DNA of 64,000 bases, taken from contig JAYONB010000001.1 in the NCBI GenBank assembly GCA_038121105.1, positions 310,001-374,000 on the forward strand, given 5' to 3'. Of this stretch, positions 52,311-61,243 are shown one piece after another. Positions within the stretch are counted from its first letter, which is position 1. The number at the start of each line of letters is the position of its first letter. Source of the DNA: CALJDF01 sp038121105. GTDB lineage: Bacteria > Pseudomonadota > Alphaproteobacteria > SHVP01. A program made the translations under genes and the position numbers. The notes beneath the pieces were generated by a model. It was not told the DNA's origin and made no database searches. It saw only the letters and a list, made by a program, of their open reading frames with translations.

Positions 52311-52330
52311 CGGCGGCGCCGGCGCCGCCG
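52311..52330. other. perfect 20-base palindrome in the intercistronic gap
   Basis: CGGCGGCGCCGGCGCCGCCG is self-complementary over its full length and sits between the binding protein gene stop (52343) and livF (52290). As RNA it forms an 8-bp stem, which may stabilise the upstream mRNA end or limit readthrough, giving more binding protein than ATPase. Confidence 0.6.
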
Positions 52331-52342
52331 CACGTCCCACTG

Positions 52343-53548
52343 TTAGGTGACGATCCAGTCGGAGATCGGCAGGAACAGTTTGTTCTCTGCCCCATAGGCA
52401 TAGACACGTCCCTGCGGCACCGCATGGTTCACGACCGTGACGGGTTGGCCCATGTAGCCACCGGAGTCCCAATCTTTGATCGCCGATAATGCAGCGACGA
52501 GATTGTCGGCATTGACTTCTTTGTCGGCGTTGACCGTCGCTTCTATCGCGTTCTTGGCCAGTTCGTGGCTGAACATCGGTTGCAGCGACCAGGTCACGAC
52601 ATACCCCGGGAACTTGTCGCCGTACTTTTGCTTTTTGAAGGCAAAGAACTTGGAGTAGGACGCGGAGTCCTTTGCTTCGTAGAAGTAGCGATACGGCAAC
52701 ACGCCAGCGTAGCCGTCGAGGATCGGGCCAGCCTTCGCCGTCACACCGTCGGCAATGACCTTTTCCATACCCCAAAACGTGCCGAGGAACTTGGTGTCCA
52801 TCTTGAAGGCGCGCGCGGTGCCGATGATCTCGGGCCACACGCCTGTGACGTAGCCGTGCAAGATGACGAAATCCGGGTCGGCACGTCGTAGTTGGGCGAC
52901 GTGCGTTTGCACCTCCGCACCGGCCGGTTTGGTGATTTCCTCGTGCACGACTTTGAGACCGAGCGCGGCGGCCGACTTGCGGCCATGTTCGATCGGGTCG
53001 CGCCCGAATTCGGTATCAGAATAGACGAACGCGACCGTACTGCCGCCGTTGTCTTTCACGTGCTTGAGGAGAATGTCGAACATCGAATTGTAAGTCGGCC
53101 CGGCGATGTACTGGTACGGGTGGGTCGACGGGTCGGCGAGTTCGGACGCGAAGGATGTGCCGCCGCAGAGGACGGGCGTGCGCGTCAGCTCCGGCGTAAC
53201 GAGTTTCATGAAGCCGGTCGAGTCGCCGTTGTAGTAGATCGGACGCTCGTCCGCCGACATCGCCTTTTTGAAATTGGCGAGCGAGTTCGCCGGGTTGTAA
53301 CCGGAATCTTCATGGACGATTTCGACCGGTCGACCGGCGATGCCGCCCATGTCGTTGGTCATCTCCGCCCAATCGAGCAGATCCTTGAGGGCAGTGGTGC
53401 CGGCTTGGGCGAAAGGCCCAGTCAGCGGCGAGGAACCGGCGAAGACCCACTTATTGGATTGCGCCCGTACGATCGAGGGCATGCCCATGACGGACGTCGC
53501 GGCGACGGCCGCTGTCCCTTTCAGAACCTTTCTGCGATCCACTTTCAT
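52343..53548 (-). CDS. ABC transporter substrate-binding protein, LivK type
   Basis: A 401-residue periplasmic binding protein. The N-terminus MKVDRRKVLKGTAAVAATSV carries a twin-arginine-like motif (RRKVLKG), cleaved after IVRAQ. The mature protein has the type I periplasmic fold: FAGSSPLTGPFAQAGTTALK, RPIYYNGDSTGFMKLVTPEL, VAFVYSDTEFGRDPIEHGRK and PDFVILHGYVTGVWPEIIGT. Members of this group often bind aromatic or short carboxylic acids rather than leucine. Start ATG 53548, 35 bases after livM. Confidence 0.92.
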   Translation of the reverse strand: MKVDRRKVLKGTAAVAATSVMGMPSIVRAQSNKWVFAGSSPLTGPFAQAGTTALKDLLDWAEMTNDMGGIAGRPVEIVHEDSGYNPANSLANFKKAMSADERPIYYNGDSTGFMKLVTPELTRTPVLCGGTSFASELADPSTHPYQYIAGPTYNSMFDILLKHVKDNGGSTVAFVYSDTEFGRDPIEHGRKSAAALGLKVVHEEITKPAGAEVQTHVAQLRRADPDFVILHGYVTGVWPEIIGTARAFKMDTKFLGTFWGMEKVIADGVTAKAGPILDGYAGVLPYRYFYEAKDSASYSKFFAFKKQKYGDKFPGYVVTWSLQPMFSHELAKNAIEATVNADKEVNADNLVAALSAIKDWDSGGYMGQPVTVVNHAVPQGRVYAYGAENKLFLPISDWIVT

Positions 53549-53583
53549 TGTGCTTCTCCCTATCTATTTCGTTGATGAACTGG

Positions 53584-54627
53584 CTACGGTGAAAACGGCC
53601 ATAGGTTTATGTAGCGCCAAAACCGCGTCCAAATTGCGGCCAAGCCCATCGGCTCAAAGATCATAAACCCAATAATCAAGAGCCCGTATGTGATTGTGTT
53701 GGCCGGCGCGGTGTACTCGACGATTGTCGGGCTAAACGGCGTGAGAAAGCCAAAAATCCACTTGAGGAATTCGGGGATCAGGATCACGAAAACCGCGCCG
53801 AACACCGGCCCCAAGGTGCGGGCCGAACCGCCGACGACGAGCGCCGCAAGAAAGATGATGGAGAGTTGCAGCTCGAACTGCGTCGGCAATAGCGCCAGGA
53901 AGTTGTAGGCCCACAGCGAACCCGCGAGGCCGGCGTAAGCCGACCCCAAAGCGAAGGCGAGCAGTTTGTAGCGGGTCAATCCGACGCCGATGATTTCGGC
54001 CGAGTAATCCGAGTCGCGAATGGCGATGAAGGCGCGCCCGACGCGGGTGCGAAACAGGTTCTGCGCAAACAGCACCGCGAGAATCGCGATCGGTACGATC
54101 AACGCATACTTCTGCGCATCGCTGACCAACTCGATGCCGAACACCGAGGCCGGTGCCAAGGTAATGCCGCTGTCGCCCCGCGTGACGGAGGTCCAGTGTT
54201 CGATGACGAAGATAATGATGAAGCTTGCCGCCAGGGTGGCGATGGTGAGATAGAGACCGCGAATGCGAAGCGACGGCAGGCCGAACATCAGACCGACACC
54301 GGCCGTCACGACGACCGCCACGGGGATCGCAGCCCAGAACGGCAGGCCCAACCAGTTGGAAAAAATCGCGGTAGCGTAAGCACCGACGCCGACCAGCGCA
54401 CCGTGGCCCAGCGAGATCAATCCGGTGTAGCCGGTGAGAATGTTGAGCCCGGTAATGGCGACGGTATAGATCGCAACTTGCGTGGCGAGAAACACGATAA
54501 AGCTGTTGGCGGCGAACGGCAGCACGACGAGCGCCACCAAGAGCGCGGCAAGGCCGAAGCGCACCGGCCAGGCGCGAAAGATCGCCTCGTCCGCGGCGTA
54601 GGTGGATTTATAGTCGCCGATCAGCAT
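53584..54627 (-). CDS. livM: ABC transporter permease, LivM type
   Basis: A 347-residue membrane permease with about 9-10 spans. Family segments are GYTGLISLGHGALVGVGAYA, FGLPSLRIRGLYLTIATLAA and LGSAYAGLAGSLWAYNFLAL, ending near the EAA-type VVGGSARTLGPVFGAVFVI. It follows livH directly (adjacent ends) and precedes the binding protein gene. It is the second half of the heterodimeric channel. Confidence 0.94.
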   Translation of the reverse strand: MLIGDYKSTYAADEAIFRAWPVRFGLAALLVALVVLPFAANSFIVFLATQVAIYTVAITGLNILTGYTGLISLGHGALVGVGAYATAIFSNWLGLPFWAAIPVAVVVTAGVGLMFGLPSLRIRGLYLTIATLAASFIIIFVIEHWTSVTRGDSGITLAPASVFGIELVSDAQKYALIVPIAILAVLFAQNLFRTRVGRAFIAIRDSDYSAEIIGVGLTRYKLLAFALGSAYAGLAGSLWAYNFLALLPTQFELQLSIIFLAALVVGGSARTLGPVFGAVFVILIPEFLKWIFGFLTPFSPTIVEYTAPANTITYGLLIIGFMIFEPMGLAAIWTRFWRYINLWPFSP

Positions 54628-55527
54628 CTACACGCGCTCAACATCGCGAGTACCGAGAAGGCCATAGGGGCGGATCAATATGATCACCAAGACAACGACG
54701 TAGGGAACGATCTCTTTGAAGTTGCCGCCGAGGAAATGGTTCGCCATGGCTTCGAGCCAACCCACCAGAAACGCGGCGAGAAGCACGCCGATCACCGAAT
54801 CCATGCCGCCGAGAATGACTACCGCGATCACGCTAAGGCCGACCGCACCGAGCGACGGGGTCAGGCTATTGAGTGGCGCCAACAGAATGCCCGCTAGAGC
54901 CCCCGTCCCCGCCGCGATCATCCACGTCGTCGAGAAGACACGCGGGACATTGATACCCATGGCATAGGCCGTGGATTGATCGGACGCAGTCGCGCGAATC
55001 GCCACCCCTGCTTTGGATTTGAGGAACAAGGCGGCGATCGTCGCAAAGACGATGATGGCGATGAGGAAGCTTGCGAACATCTGCCGGTTGATGGCGAGGC
55101 CTCCGACAAAGTCGATGCTGAGTCCGACAAGTGCCGGTGGATAGAACGCATTGGTCGACCAAATGACGGCGGCGGCGCCCTCTAGGACCGAGATCAACCC
55201 GATGGTGACCATGATCATCGCAAACGGGTTTTGCCCGAGCATGGGCCGCATGACGACGCGCTCGATCACCGCACCGAACAACGCGCTGGCCGCGAGGGTC
55301 AACGGCAGCGCGATAACGTAAACGGCCCACGCACCGAGACCCAGGCCGCCCAGGGCCAAGGTGATGGTGTGATAAAAATAGGCGCCGATCATCATCACGG
55401 TGCCATGGGCAAAGTTGAACACTTTGGTGGCGCGGAAGACGAACACGATACCGACCGCGATGAGTGCGTAAACGCCGCCGGTCATGAGCCCGGTCAGACT
55501 GTCTTCGATGACGAAAGCGAGTTCCAT
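54628..55527 (-). CDS. livH: ABC transporter permease, LivH type
   Basis: A 299-residue permease with about eight spans. It begins MELAFVIEDSLTGLMTGGVY, then ALIAVGIVFVFRATKVFNFA and HGTVMMIGAYFYHTITL, the usual LivH start. The coupling region is SLTPSLGAVGLSVIAVVILG and GMDSVIGVLLAAFLVGWLEA. It overlaps livG by one base at 55527 and abuts livM, so all three are read together. Confidence 0.94.
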   Translation of the reverse strand: MELAFVIEDSLTGLMTGGVYALIAVGIVFVFRATKVFNFAHGTVMMIGAYFYHTITLALGGLGLGAWAVYVIALPLTLAASALFGAVIERVVMRPMLGQNPFAMIMVTIGLISVLEGAAAVIWSTNAFYPPALVGLSIDFVGGLAINRQMFASFLIAIIVFATIAALFLKSKAGVAIRATASDQSTAYAMGINVPRVFSTTWMIAAGTGALAGILLAPLNSLTPSLGAVGLSVIAVVILGGMDSVIGVLLAAFLVGWLEAMANHFLGGNFKEIVPYVVVLVIILIRPYGLLGTRDVERV

Positions 55528-56318
55528 CAGGCGACGTCCTGTTCGGCGCCCAAATAGGCTTCAATGACGGCCGGGTTTTGCTGCACCTCATGGGGCTCGC
55601 CTTCGGCGATCTTTTCGCCGAAGTTCAACACCACGACATGGTTCGAGATGTCCATCACCATCGACATATCGTGTTCGACCAAGAGAATGGTGACGCCCCA
55701 CTCTTCTTGCAGGTCGAGGATGAAGCGCGCCATGTCCTCGGTCTCTTCGCGGTTCATCCCGGCAACAGGTTCGTCGAGCAACAAGAGCTCGGGGCGCATC
55801 GCCAGCGCGCGACCGAGTTCGACTCGTTTTTGCAGGCCATAGGGCAACATCGACACAGGCGTTTTGCGAATGTGATCGATCTCGAGGAAGTCGATGATCT
55901 TGCGTTCGATCTCGGCGCGCAGTTCGGTTTCTTCCCGCCGCGCCGGGCCCCAAAAGACGCCCGCTTCGAGAACGCCGGTCTTGAGGTGGGTGTGCGCACC
56001 CAGCTTGATATTGTCGAGTACGCTCATGCCCGGGAACAACGAGATGTTCTGGAAGGTGCGTGCGATGCCGAGCGCGGCGCGTTTGTGAGTTTTCAGCCGG
56101 GTGAATTCGGTACCGTCAAAGATGAGGCGCCCCGAATCCGGTTGATGGAACCCTGAGACGACATTGAAGAGACTGGTCTTGCCCGCCCCGTTCGGGCCGA
56201 TCAGGGCGGTGATGCCACCGCGCCGGACATCGAGCGACACCCCCTTGAGCGCCGACACGCCGCCGAAGCTCAGTTCGATGCCCTCAACCTGAAGCAGCGC
56301 CGCCGCCTCCGACGTCAC
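55527..56318 (-). CDS. livG: ABC transporter ATPase, LivG type
   Basis: A 263-residue ATPase. Walker A is LIGPNGAGKTSLFNVVSG, the Q-loop region is GIARTFQNISLFPGMSVLDN, the signature-like LPYGLQKRVELGRALAM, and Walker B LLLLDEPVAGMNREETEDM with H-loop LLVEHDMSMVM. It is the first gene of the operon; the 120 bases before it contain no other gene. The C-terminal end AEGEPHEVQQNPAVIEAYLG is typical of LivG. Confidence 0.94.
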   Translation of the reverse strand: MTSEAAALLQVEGIELSFGGVSALKGVSLDVRRGGITALIGPNGAGKTSLFNVVSGFHQPDSGRLIFDGTEFTRLKTHKRAALGIARTFQNISLFPGMSVLDNIKLGAHTHLKTGVLEAGVFWGPARREETELRAEIERKIIDFLEIDHIRKTPVSMLPYGLQKRVELGRALAMRPELLLLDEPVAGMNREETEDMARFILDLQEEWGVTILLVEHDMSMVMDISNHVVVLNFGEKIAEGEPHEVQQNPAVIEAYLGAEQDVA

Positions 56319-56438
56319 GATCGCTCCCTAACCTCCTCGCCCCGCGTGCGGTTCGCCGCACGGCATTGTCTTGGGGACATGATAGCGGCAAATGGCGCGG
56401 GCGACGACCACGCGGATGGCGCGCCTTTTTTTGGGGCG

Positions 56439-57260
56439 TCAGTCCAAACCGGCGATGAAACGATCGAGGATCGCGGCTAGCCCGGCGGGCTTGTCGAGCG
56501 ATACGTGATGGCCCGATCCGGCCACGGTCGCGATTTCGGCCTGCGGGATAAAGCCGGCCAGTCGCGCGTGGGTGTCGGGCTCGGTGATGTCCGAGTGCTC
56601 GCCCCGAACCAAAAGCGTGGGGCAGCCGATCTTAAGGGCCTCGACATCGAAGGCGGCGCGGCTCTCAGCCGTTTCGGGTTGTTCGAAATGGCGATACTCG
56701 ACCCGGCCGTCACCGAGGTCGCGGAACGAATGAAGCGCGTAGTGGTCTTTCGCAGCCTCGTCCCATAGATCGCTGCGATCCAAGGCGGCGCGACCGGCGG
56801 TCATCGAGTCATAGACACGTTTGCGCGGTGCAAAGTTGAGATTGGGATTGATCCAAATGCCCGCGTCGACAACGGCTATGCCGGCCACGCGCTCGGGCCG
56901 CGATGAGGCCATCGTCAACGCCATGTAACCGCCGGTGGCGGTGCCGACCACGACAGCGCGCTCGATCGAAAGGGCATCCAGAAACGCCCACATGTCGGAC
57001 GCGAGGTTTTCGATTTGGTAGCCGGTGGTCGGGGCCTCACTGAGGCCATGTCCACGCTGATCCGGTGCAATGAACCGTCTGTCGCCGAGCGCGCTGGCAT
57101 CGACAACGAAGTCCCACGCCCGGGCATTCGATTTGCTGCCGTGCAGAAAAAGTACGGGCACGCCCTCGCCCGGCCAATCAAGATAGTGCAGCGTGAGGTC
57201 CGGCGCGATCGAGATACGGCCTTCTACAGCCGGGCGTCGAAAGGCCGGCGGCGCAATCAT
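56439..57260 (-). CDS. alpha/beta hydrolase-fold protein lacking the nucleophile Ser
   Basis: A 273-residue alpha/beta hydrolase. Oxyanion region VLFLHGSKSNARAWDFV, cap, then the nucleophile elbow reads VVGTATGGYMA, with Ala (GCC) where GxSxG hydrolases have Ser. Acid Asp in RGEHSDITEPDTHARL and His in SGHHVSLDKPAGL are present. It may be a binding or decarboxylase/lyase variant, or inactive. It starts 1 base after the FAH-family gene stop and is probably co-translated with it. Confidence 0.82.
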   Translation of the reverse strand: MIAPPAFRRPAVEGRISIAPDLTLHYLDWPGEGVPVLFLHGSKSNARAWDFVVDASALGDRRFIAPDQRGHGLSEAPTTGYQIENLASDMWAFLDALSIERAVVVGTATGGYMALTMASSRPERVAGIAVVDAGIWINPNLNFAPRKRVYDSMTAGRAALDRSDLWDEAAKDHYALHSFRDLGDGRVEYRHFEQPETAESRAAFDVEALKIGCPTLLVRGEHSDITEPDTHARLAGFIPQAEIATVAGSGHHVSLDKPAGLAAILDRFIAGLD

Positions 57261-57261
57261 C

Positions 57262-58113
57262 CTAGGCCTCGTCGATGATGGTGTTGCTCAAAACACCGAT
57301 ACCGGAGATGTCGATCTCGACAATGTCGCCCGCCTTCATCCATACCGGCGGCGTACGGCCTGCACCGACGCCGCCCGTCGTGCCGGTGGCGACCACGGTG
57401 CCGGGCACCAGCGGCGCAATCTGCGAGAGGTATTCAATCAAGCTCGGGATATCGAACAATAGATCGTCGGTTGTGGCCTGCTGCATCACCTCGCCGTTGA
57501 GCCGGGTGGTCAGGGTCAGCGCTGTCGGATCGGGGATTTCGTCGGCAGTGACCATCCACGGGCCCATGGCGCCGGAATGAAAGAAGGTTTTGCCAGGCAT
57601 GAACTGGGTGGTGTGGCGTTGGTAATCGCGGATCGAACCGTCGTTGAAGCAAGCATAGCCCGCGATGTAGTCGAGCGCATTCTTGGCCGCGATATGACGG
57701 CCGGTGCGCCCGACCACAAACGCAAGCTCGCCTTCGAAGTCGTATTTGTCCGAGACCTTGGGCCGAACCATCGGTTGTTCATGGCCAACTTGCGAATCGG
57801 CATAGCGCGCGAACAGCATCGGGTATTCGGGCGCGTCGCGGCCCATTTCCTCGATATGGCTCTTGTAGTTCAAGCCGACACAAATGACTTTGGGGGGATT
57901 GACGATGGTGGGCAGGTGTTCGATTTCCTCCAGCGGAACTTCGGCGGCCTTGCCGGCACCGGTGCGCACGAGATCATCGAAGCTGCCATCGGCCAGCGCG
58001 GCGCTAAGGTCTGGCCATCGATCAGCGAACTGACGGCCGAGGTCGGCGACACCGTTATCCAAAGCGACCCCGTAGGTGTCGTTGCCGTTGTAGCGGTAGC
58101 TGATCAATTTCAT
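57262..58113 (-). CDS. fumarylacetoacetate hydrolase family protein
   Basis: A 283-residue FAH-fold enzyme with an N-terminal short domain and C-terminal catalytic domain. The metal-binding signature YDFEGELAFVVGRTGRHIAA has the E-x-E acids, and ACFNDGSIRDYQ and FFHSGAMGPWMVTADEI follow. Family members hydrolyse C-C bonds in acylpyruvates or decarboxylate/isomerise ring-cleavage products. The pairing with an alpha/beta hydrolase points to aromatic degradation, but the substrate is unknown. It is divergent from the solute-binding protein gene. Confidence 0.92.
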   Translation of the reverse strand: MKLISYRYNGNDTYGVALDNGVADLGRQFADRWPDLSAALADGSFDDLVRTGAGKAAEVPLEEIEHLPTIVNPPKVICVGLNYKSHIEEMGRDAPEYPMLFARYADSQVGHEQPMVRPKVSDKYDFEGELAFVVGRTGRHIAAKNALDYIAGYACFNDGSIRDYQRHTTQFMPGKTFFHSGAMGPWMVTADEIPDPTALTLTTRLNGEVMQQATTDDLLFDIPSLIEYLSQIAPLVPGTVVATGTTGGVGAGRTPPVWMKAGDIVEIDISGIGVLSNTIIDEA

Positions 58114-58127
58114 AGGGTCGTCCTCGG

Positions 58128-58155
58128 TTCAAATGTGTCTCGCAAGTGGTATATA
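58128..58155 (+). promoter_or_regulatory. promoter region of the 58236 binding protein gene
   Basis: TTCAAA (58128-58133) and TATATA (58150-58155) are 16 bases apart. An inverted repeat CAAGT-N17-ACTTG overlaps the -10 box (58143-58169) and could be an operator for both divergent genes. Confidence 0.45.
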
Positions 58156-58235
58156 GCACCCACAACTTGCCCGGGCATTGCGTCAAGAAACAAGCGTGCC
58201 TGAACCCGTTACGGAATCAATTAGGGAGAAAGACT

Positions 58236-59765
58236 TTGGAAAAGCAAAGAAAACCAAGCCGGTTGCTCGGCGCCGCCCTGGGCGGTGTCGCGTTCGGGAT
58301 CACCAGTCTCGTTGCTTTGCCGGCTGTTACGGAAGCCGCCGAAGTACGCCTCGGGGTGAACGACATCGGCCGTCACGGCAATCCGTTTTCCGGTCGTGGC
58401 AATCCAGGCACGTTCCTTTGGAACGCCCTGTTCGACCCCCTTTCCTTACCCGACGATTCGGGCTCGCCTCGACCGGTTCTTTCTACCGGCTGGAAGGTCG
58501 TAAACCCGACGACCTGGGAATTCACCACACGCGATGGGGTAGTGTTCTCGAACGGCGAGGCCTTCAACGCCCAAGCCGCTGCGGCAACCCTGGAATGGAT
58601 GGCAAGTGAAGCCGGCCAGGCCTCGGTCGTCGGGCGCGAATTTCGCGGCGTCGCAAAGGTCGAGGTCGTGAACGACAACACCTTGCGCATCGTGACCAAG
58701 GCGCCCGACCCCTTGCTCGTCAACAAATTGGCCATGCTGTACATGGTGGCGCCGAAAGCATGGGCCGACCTGGGTCCGGATGGGTTTAACGCCGACCCCG
58801 TCGGAACCGGCCCCTTTGCCAAAGAGTCGTTCACCGGTGAGGCCCTTACGCTCACGCGCAACACCACGTCCTGGCGGCCCGGCAAGGTCGACAAGGTGGC
58901 ACTGTTGGGTTTGCCCGAGCAGGCCTCACGCCTCCAGGCGCTGCTATCGAACCAGATCGATGTCGCCTTCGGCATGGGCCCTGACAACATCGGCCAGATG
59001 GAAGGGTCGGGGATCAATGTTCTGGTCACCCCCGCGCCGCAGGTCATGTCATTGATGATGCGCACCGAGGTCGATGGCGATTCGCCATTGAAAGATCGTC
59101 GCGTGCGCCAAGCCCTGAACTATGCGGTCGATAAGGAATCGATGGCACGCGACCTTCTGCTCGGCCAGGGCAAAGCCGCGGGACAGTCGGGCACGCCTGC
59201 CTCGTTCGGTTATCATCCGACGCTTCAGCCCTACCCTTACGACCCGGCCAAGGCCAAGGCACTTCTCGCGGAGGCGGGCTACGCGGACGGCTTCCCGTTG
59301 AAGATCGAAGTCATCACCGGATCGTTCCCCAGTGACGCCGACATCTACCAAAAAGCGGCGCAAGATCTCACCGCGGTGGGAATCGATGTCGAAATGGAAC
59401 GGGTCAATTTTCCCGACTGGCTGAAGAAGTTCCTGAACAACACCTGGGCGGGCCACGCCTTCGGGTCGTCATGGAATTCAGCGCCCTATATGGATTCGTT
59501 CCGGGCGTACAGCTATCAGACGTGCGCAAAGCGTAACCCGCACTTCTGTGACGCCGATCAAACTCCGCTTTACGAGCAGGTTAGCATTGAGATGGACCCG
59601 ACGAAGCGTGAAGCGCTTCTTCTAAAGCTTCACGAAGTCACCAAAGAAGTCGCGCCGGCGATTTTCCTGGTCGAACAAATCGATGTGACCGGCGTGAACA
59701 AACGCATCGACGGTTTTCGCTACGTCAATCGGAACATCGACTATAGCGCGATTGCCGCCAACTAG
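58236..59765 (+). CDS. peptide/solute-binding protein, ABC transporter family 5 (orphan, paralogue of 13801-15366)
   Basis: A 509-residue solute-binding protein. The TTG start at 58236 with AGGGAG upstream gives a signal peptide (MEKQRKPSRLLGAALGGVAF, cleaved near VTEAAE). Family 5 features are GNPFSGRGNPGTFLWNALFD, VFSNGEAFNAQAAAATLEWM, VRQALNYAVDKESMARDLLL and YDPAKAKALLAEAGYADG. A Cys pair occurs in TCAKRNPHFCDADQTP. No permease or ATPase is near. It resembles the protein at 13801 throughout. The ligand may be a peptide or other compound, and a link to the PreTA genes downstream is possible but unproven. Confidence 0.87.
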   Translation: MEKQRKPSRLLGAALGGVAFGITSLVALPAVTEAAEVRLGVNDIGRHGNPFSGRGNPGTFLWNALFDPLSLPDDSGSPRPVLSTGWKVVNPTTWEFTTRDGVVFSNGEAFNAQAAAATLEWMASEAGQASVVGREFRGVAKVEVVNDNTLRIVTKAPDPLLVNKLAMLYMVAPKAWADLGPDGFNADPVGTGPFAKESFTGEALTLTRNTTSWRPGKVDKVALLGLPEQASRLQALLSNQIDVAFGMGPDNIGQMEGSGINVLVTPAPQVMSLMMRTEVDGDSPLKDRRVRQALNYAVDKESMARDLLLGQGKAAGQSGTPASFGYHPTLQPYPYDPAKAKALLAEAGYADGFPLKIEVITGSFPSDADIYQKAAQDLTAVGIDVEMERVNFPDWLKKFLNNTWAGHAFGSSWNSAPYMDSFRAYSYQTCAKRNPHFCDADQTPLYEQVSIEMDPTKREALLLKLHEVTKEVAPAIFLVEQIDVTGVNKRIDGFRYVNRNIDYSAIAAN

Positions 59766-59784
59766 ACCGATTCGGCAATAAACG

Positions 59785-59817
59785 AAACGGGGCGCCGGAC
59801 CAGCCGGCGCCCCGTTT
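59785..59817 (+). terminator. intrinsic terminator
   Basis: AAACGGGGCGCCGG (59785-59798) pairs with CCGGCGCCCCGTTT (59804-59817) around a 5-base loop and continues into a T-run. It separates the binding protein gene from preT. Confidence 0.93.
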
Positions 59818-59878
59818 TTTGTGTGGCGACCCGTCTGCCAAAAATGTTCAAATGAGTTTTGCTCGTTTGCGAGGCTCT

Positions 59879-61225
59879 ATGGCTGAACACCACGATATCG
59901 CTGCCGGCCGCTTGGAAAAGGCAGCTTATGCCCAAGGTTTCAACATCGACGCGAAGACGCCGCTCGACCAGCGGCGGGCCCTTATCGAAGCCAGTCGATG
60001 TTATTTTTGCTTCGACGCCCCGTGCGTCGAGGCCTGCCCGACGAGCATCGATATCCCATCGTTCATTCGTAAGATCTCGACCCACAACATTCGCGGCGCC
60101 GCACTCGATATTCTGGAGCCGAACATCTTTGGCGGCGCCTGCGCGCGGGTATGCCCGGTGGAAGAGTTGTGCGAAGAGGCCTGCGTGCGTGACGCCCAAG
60201 AAACGAAACCGGTGGCCATCGGGCTGCTGCAGCGTTTCGCCACCGACCGTTTCTTCGAAACCGGCGAGCAACCCTTTACGCGGGCCGACGCGAGCGGCAA
60301 ACGCATTGCCGTTGTCGGTGCGGGCCCGGCAGGACTGTCGTGCGCCCATCGCCTCGCCCGGTTGGGGCACGAGGTGGTGGTCTACGACGCGCGCGGCAAG
60401 GCCGGCGGGCTGAACGAATATGGGATCGCCGCCTACAAAGTCGTCGAAGATTTCGCCCAAAAGGAAGTGGACTTCATCATGTCGGTCGGGGGCATCACCC
60501 TGGAAACCGGCAAAGCACTGGGTAAAGACATCTCCCTGGACGACCTGCGACGGGATTTCGACGCGGTCTTTTTGGCCATGGGACAAGCCGGCGTGCGCGC
60601 CGTTGGTGCCGCCGGCGAAGACCTGAGCGGCGTCGAACCGGCAGTCGATTTCATTTCACGGCTACGCCAGGCACCCGACCTTGCCGCCCTGCCGGTGGGA
60701 CGGCGCATCATCGTGATCGGCGGCGGCAACACCGCTATCGACGCTGCGATCCAAAGCAAGCGGTTGGGGGCGGAGGATGTAACCTTGGTCTACCGCCGCG
60801 GCCCCGACGAAATGGGCGCCACCGATCACGAACAGGAATTCGCGCAGACCGAGGGCGTCAAGATCAAGCATTGGGCCAAGCCCGTCGGGTTCGTTGGCGA
60901 CGATGGGGCGCTGAGCGGCATCGAGTTCGAATACACTCGACTGACCGGCGGCAAGCTTGAGGGCACCGGCGAGACGTTTGTCCTGCCGGCGGACATGGCG
61001 TTGACGGCCGTGGGTCAGGTGCTGGTCGAAGACCCGGTCAATAACGGGACGAAAGAAGCGCTGAACATTTCCGGTGGCCGAATCGTGGTCGACGACCAGG
61101 GGCGTACGTCGTTGGGGGGCGTCTACGCCGGCGGCGACTGCGTGGAAGGCGACGACCTGACGGTACAAGCCGTCGAGGATGGCAAAGTGGCTGCGCAGGC
61201 GATCGACGCCGATTTGCGCGGTTGA
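59879..61225 (+). CDS. preT: NAD-dependent dihydropyrimidine dehydrogenase subunit PreT
   Basis: A 448-residue flavoprotein that feeds NADH electrons to PreA for reduction of uracil and thymine. The N-terminal Fe-S part has Cys clusters RCYFCFDAPCVEACPTSIDI and GGACARVCPVEELCEEACV. FAD/NAD-binding motifs are IAVVGAGPAGLSCAHRLARL and IIVIGGGNTAIDAAIQSKRL, and GGVYAGGDCVEGDDLTVQAV is the C-terminal FAD site. ATG 59879 follows GAGG. The downstream preA gene is 18 bases away. Confidence 0.93.
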   Translation: MAEHHDIAAGRLEKAAYAQGFNIDAKTPLDQRRALIEASRCYFCFDAPCVEACPTSIDIPSFIRKISTHNIRGAALDILEPNIFGGACARVCPVEELCEEACVRDAQETKPVAIGLLQRFATDRFFETGEQPFTRADASGKRIAVVGAGPAGLSCAHRLARLGHEVVVYDARGKAGGLNEYGIAAYKVVEDFAQKEVDFIMSVGGITLETGKALGKDISLDDLRRDFDAVFLAMGQAGVRAVGAAGEDLSGVEPAVDFISRLRQAPDLAALPVGRRIIVIGGGNTAIDAAIQSKRLGAEDVTLVYRRGPDEMGATDHEQEFAQTEGVKIKHWAKPVGFVGDDGALSGIEFEYTRLTGGKLEGTGETFVLPADMALTAVGQVLVEDPVNNGTKEALNISGGRIVVDDQGRTSLGGVYAGGDCVEGDDLTVQAVEDGKVAAQAIDADLRG

Positions 61226-61243
61226 ACGAGGAAGGAACACAGC

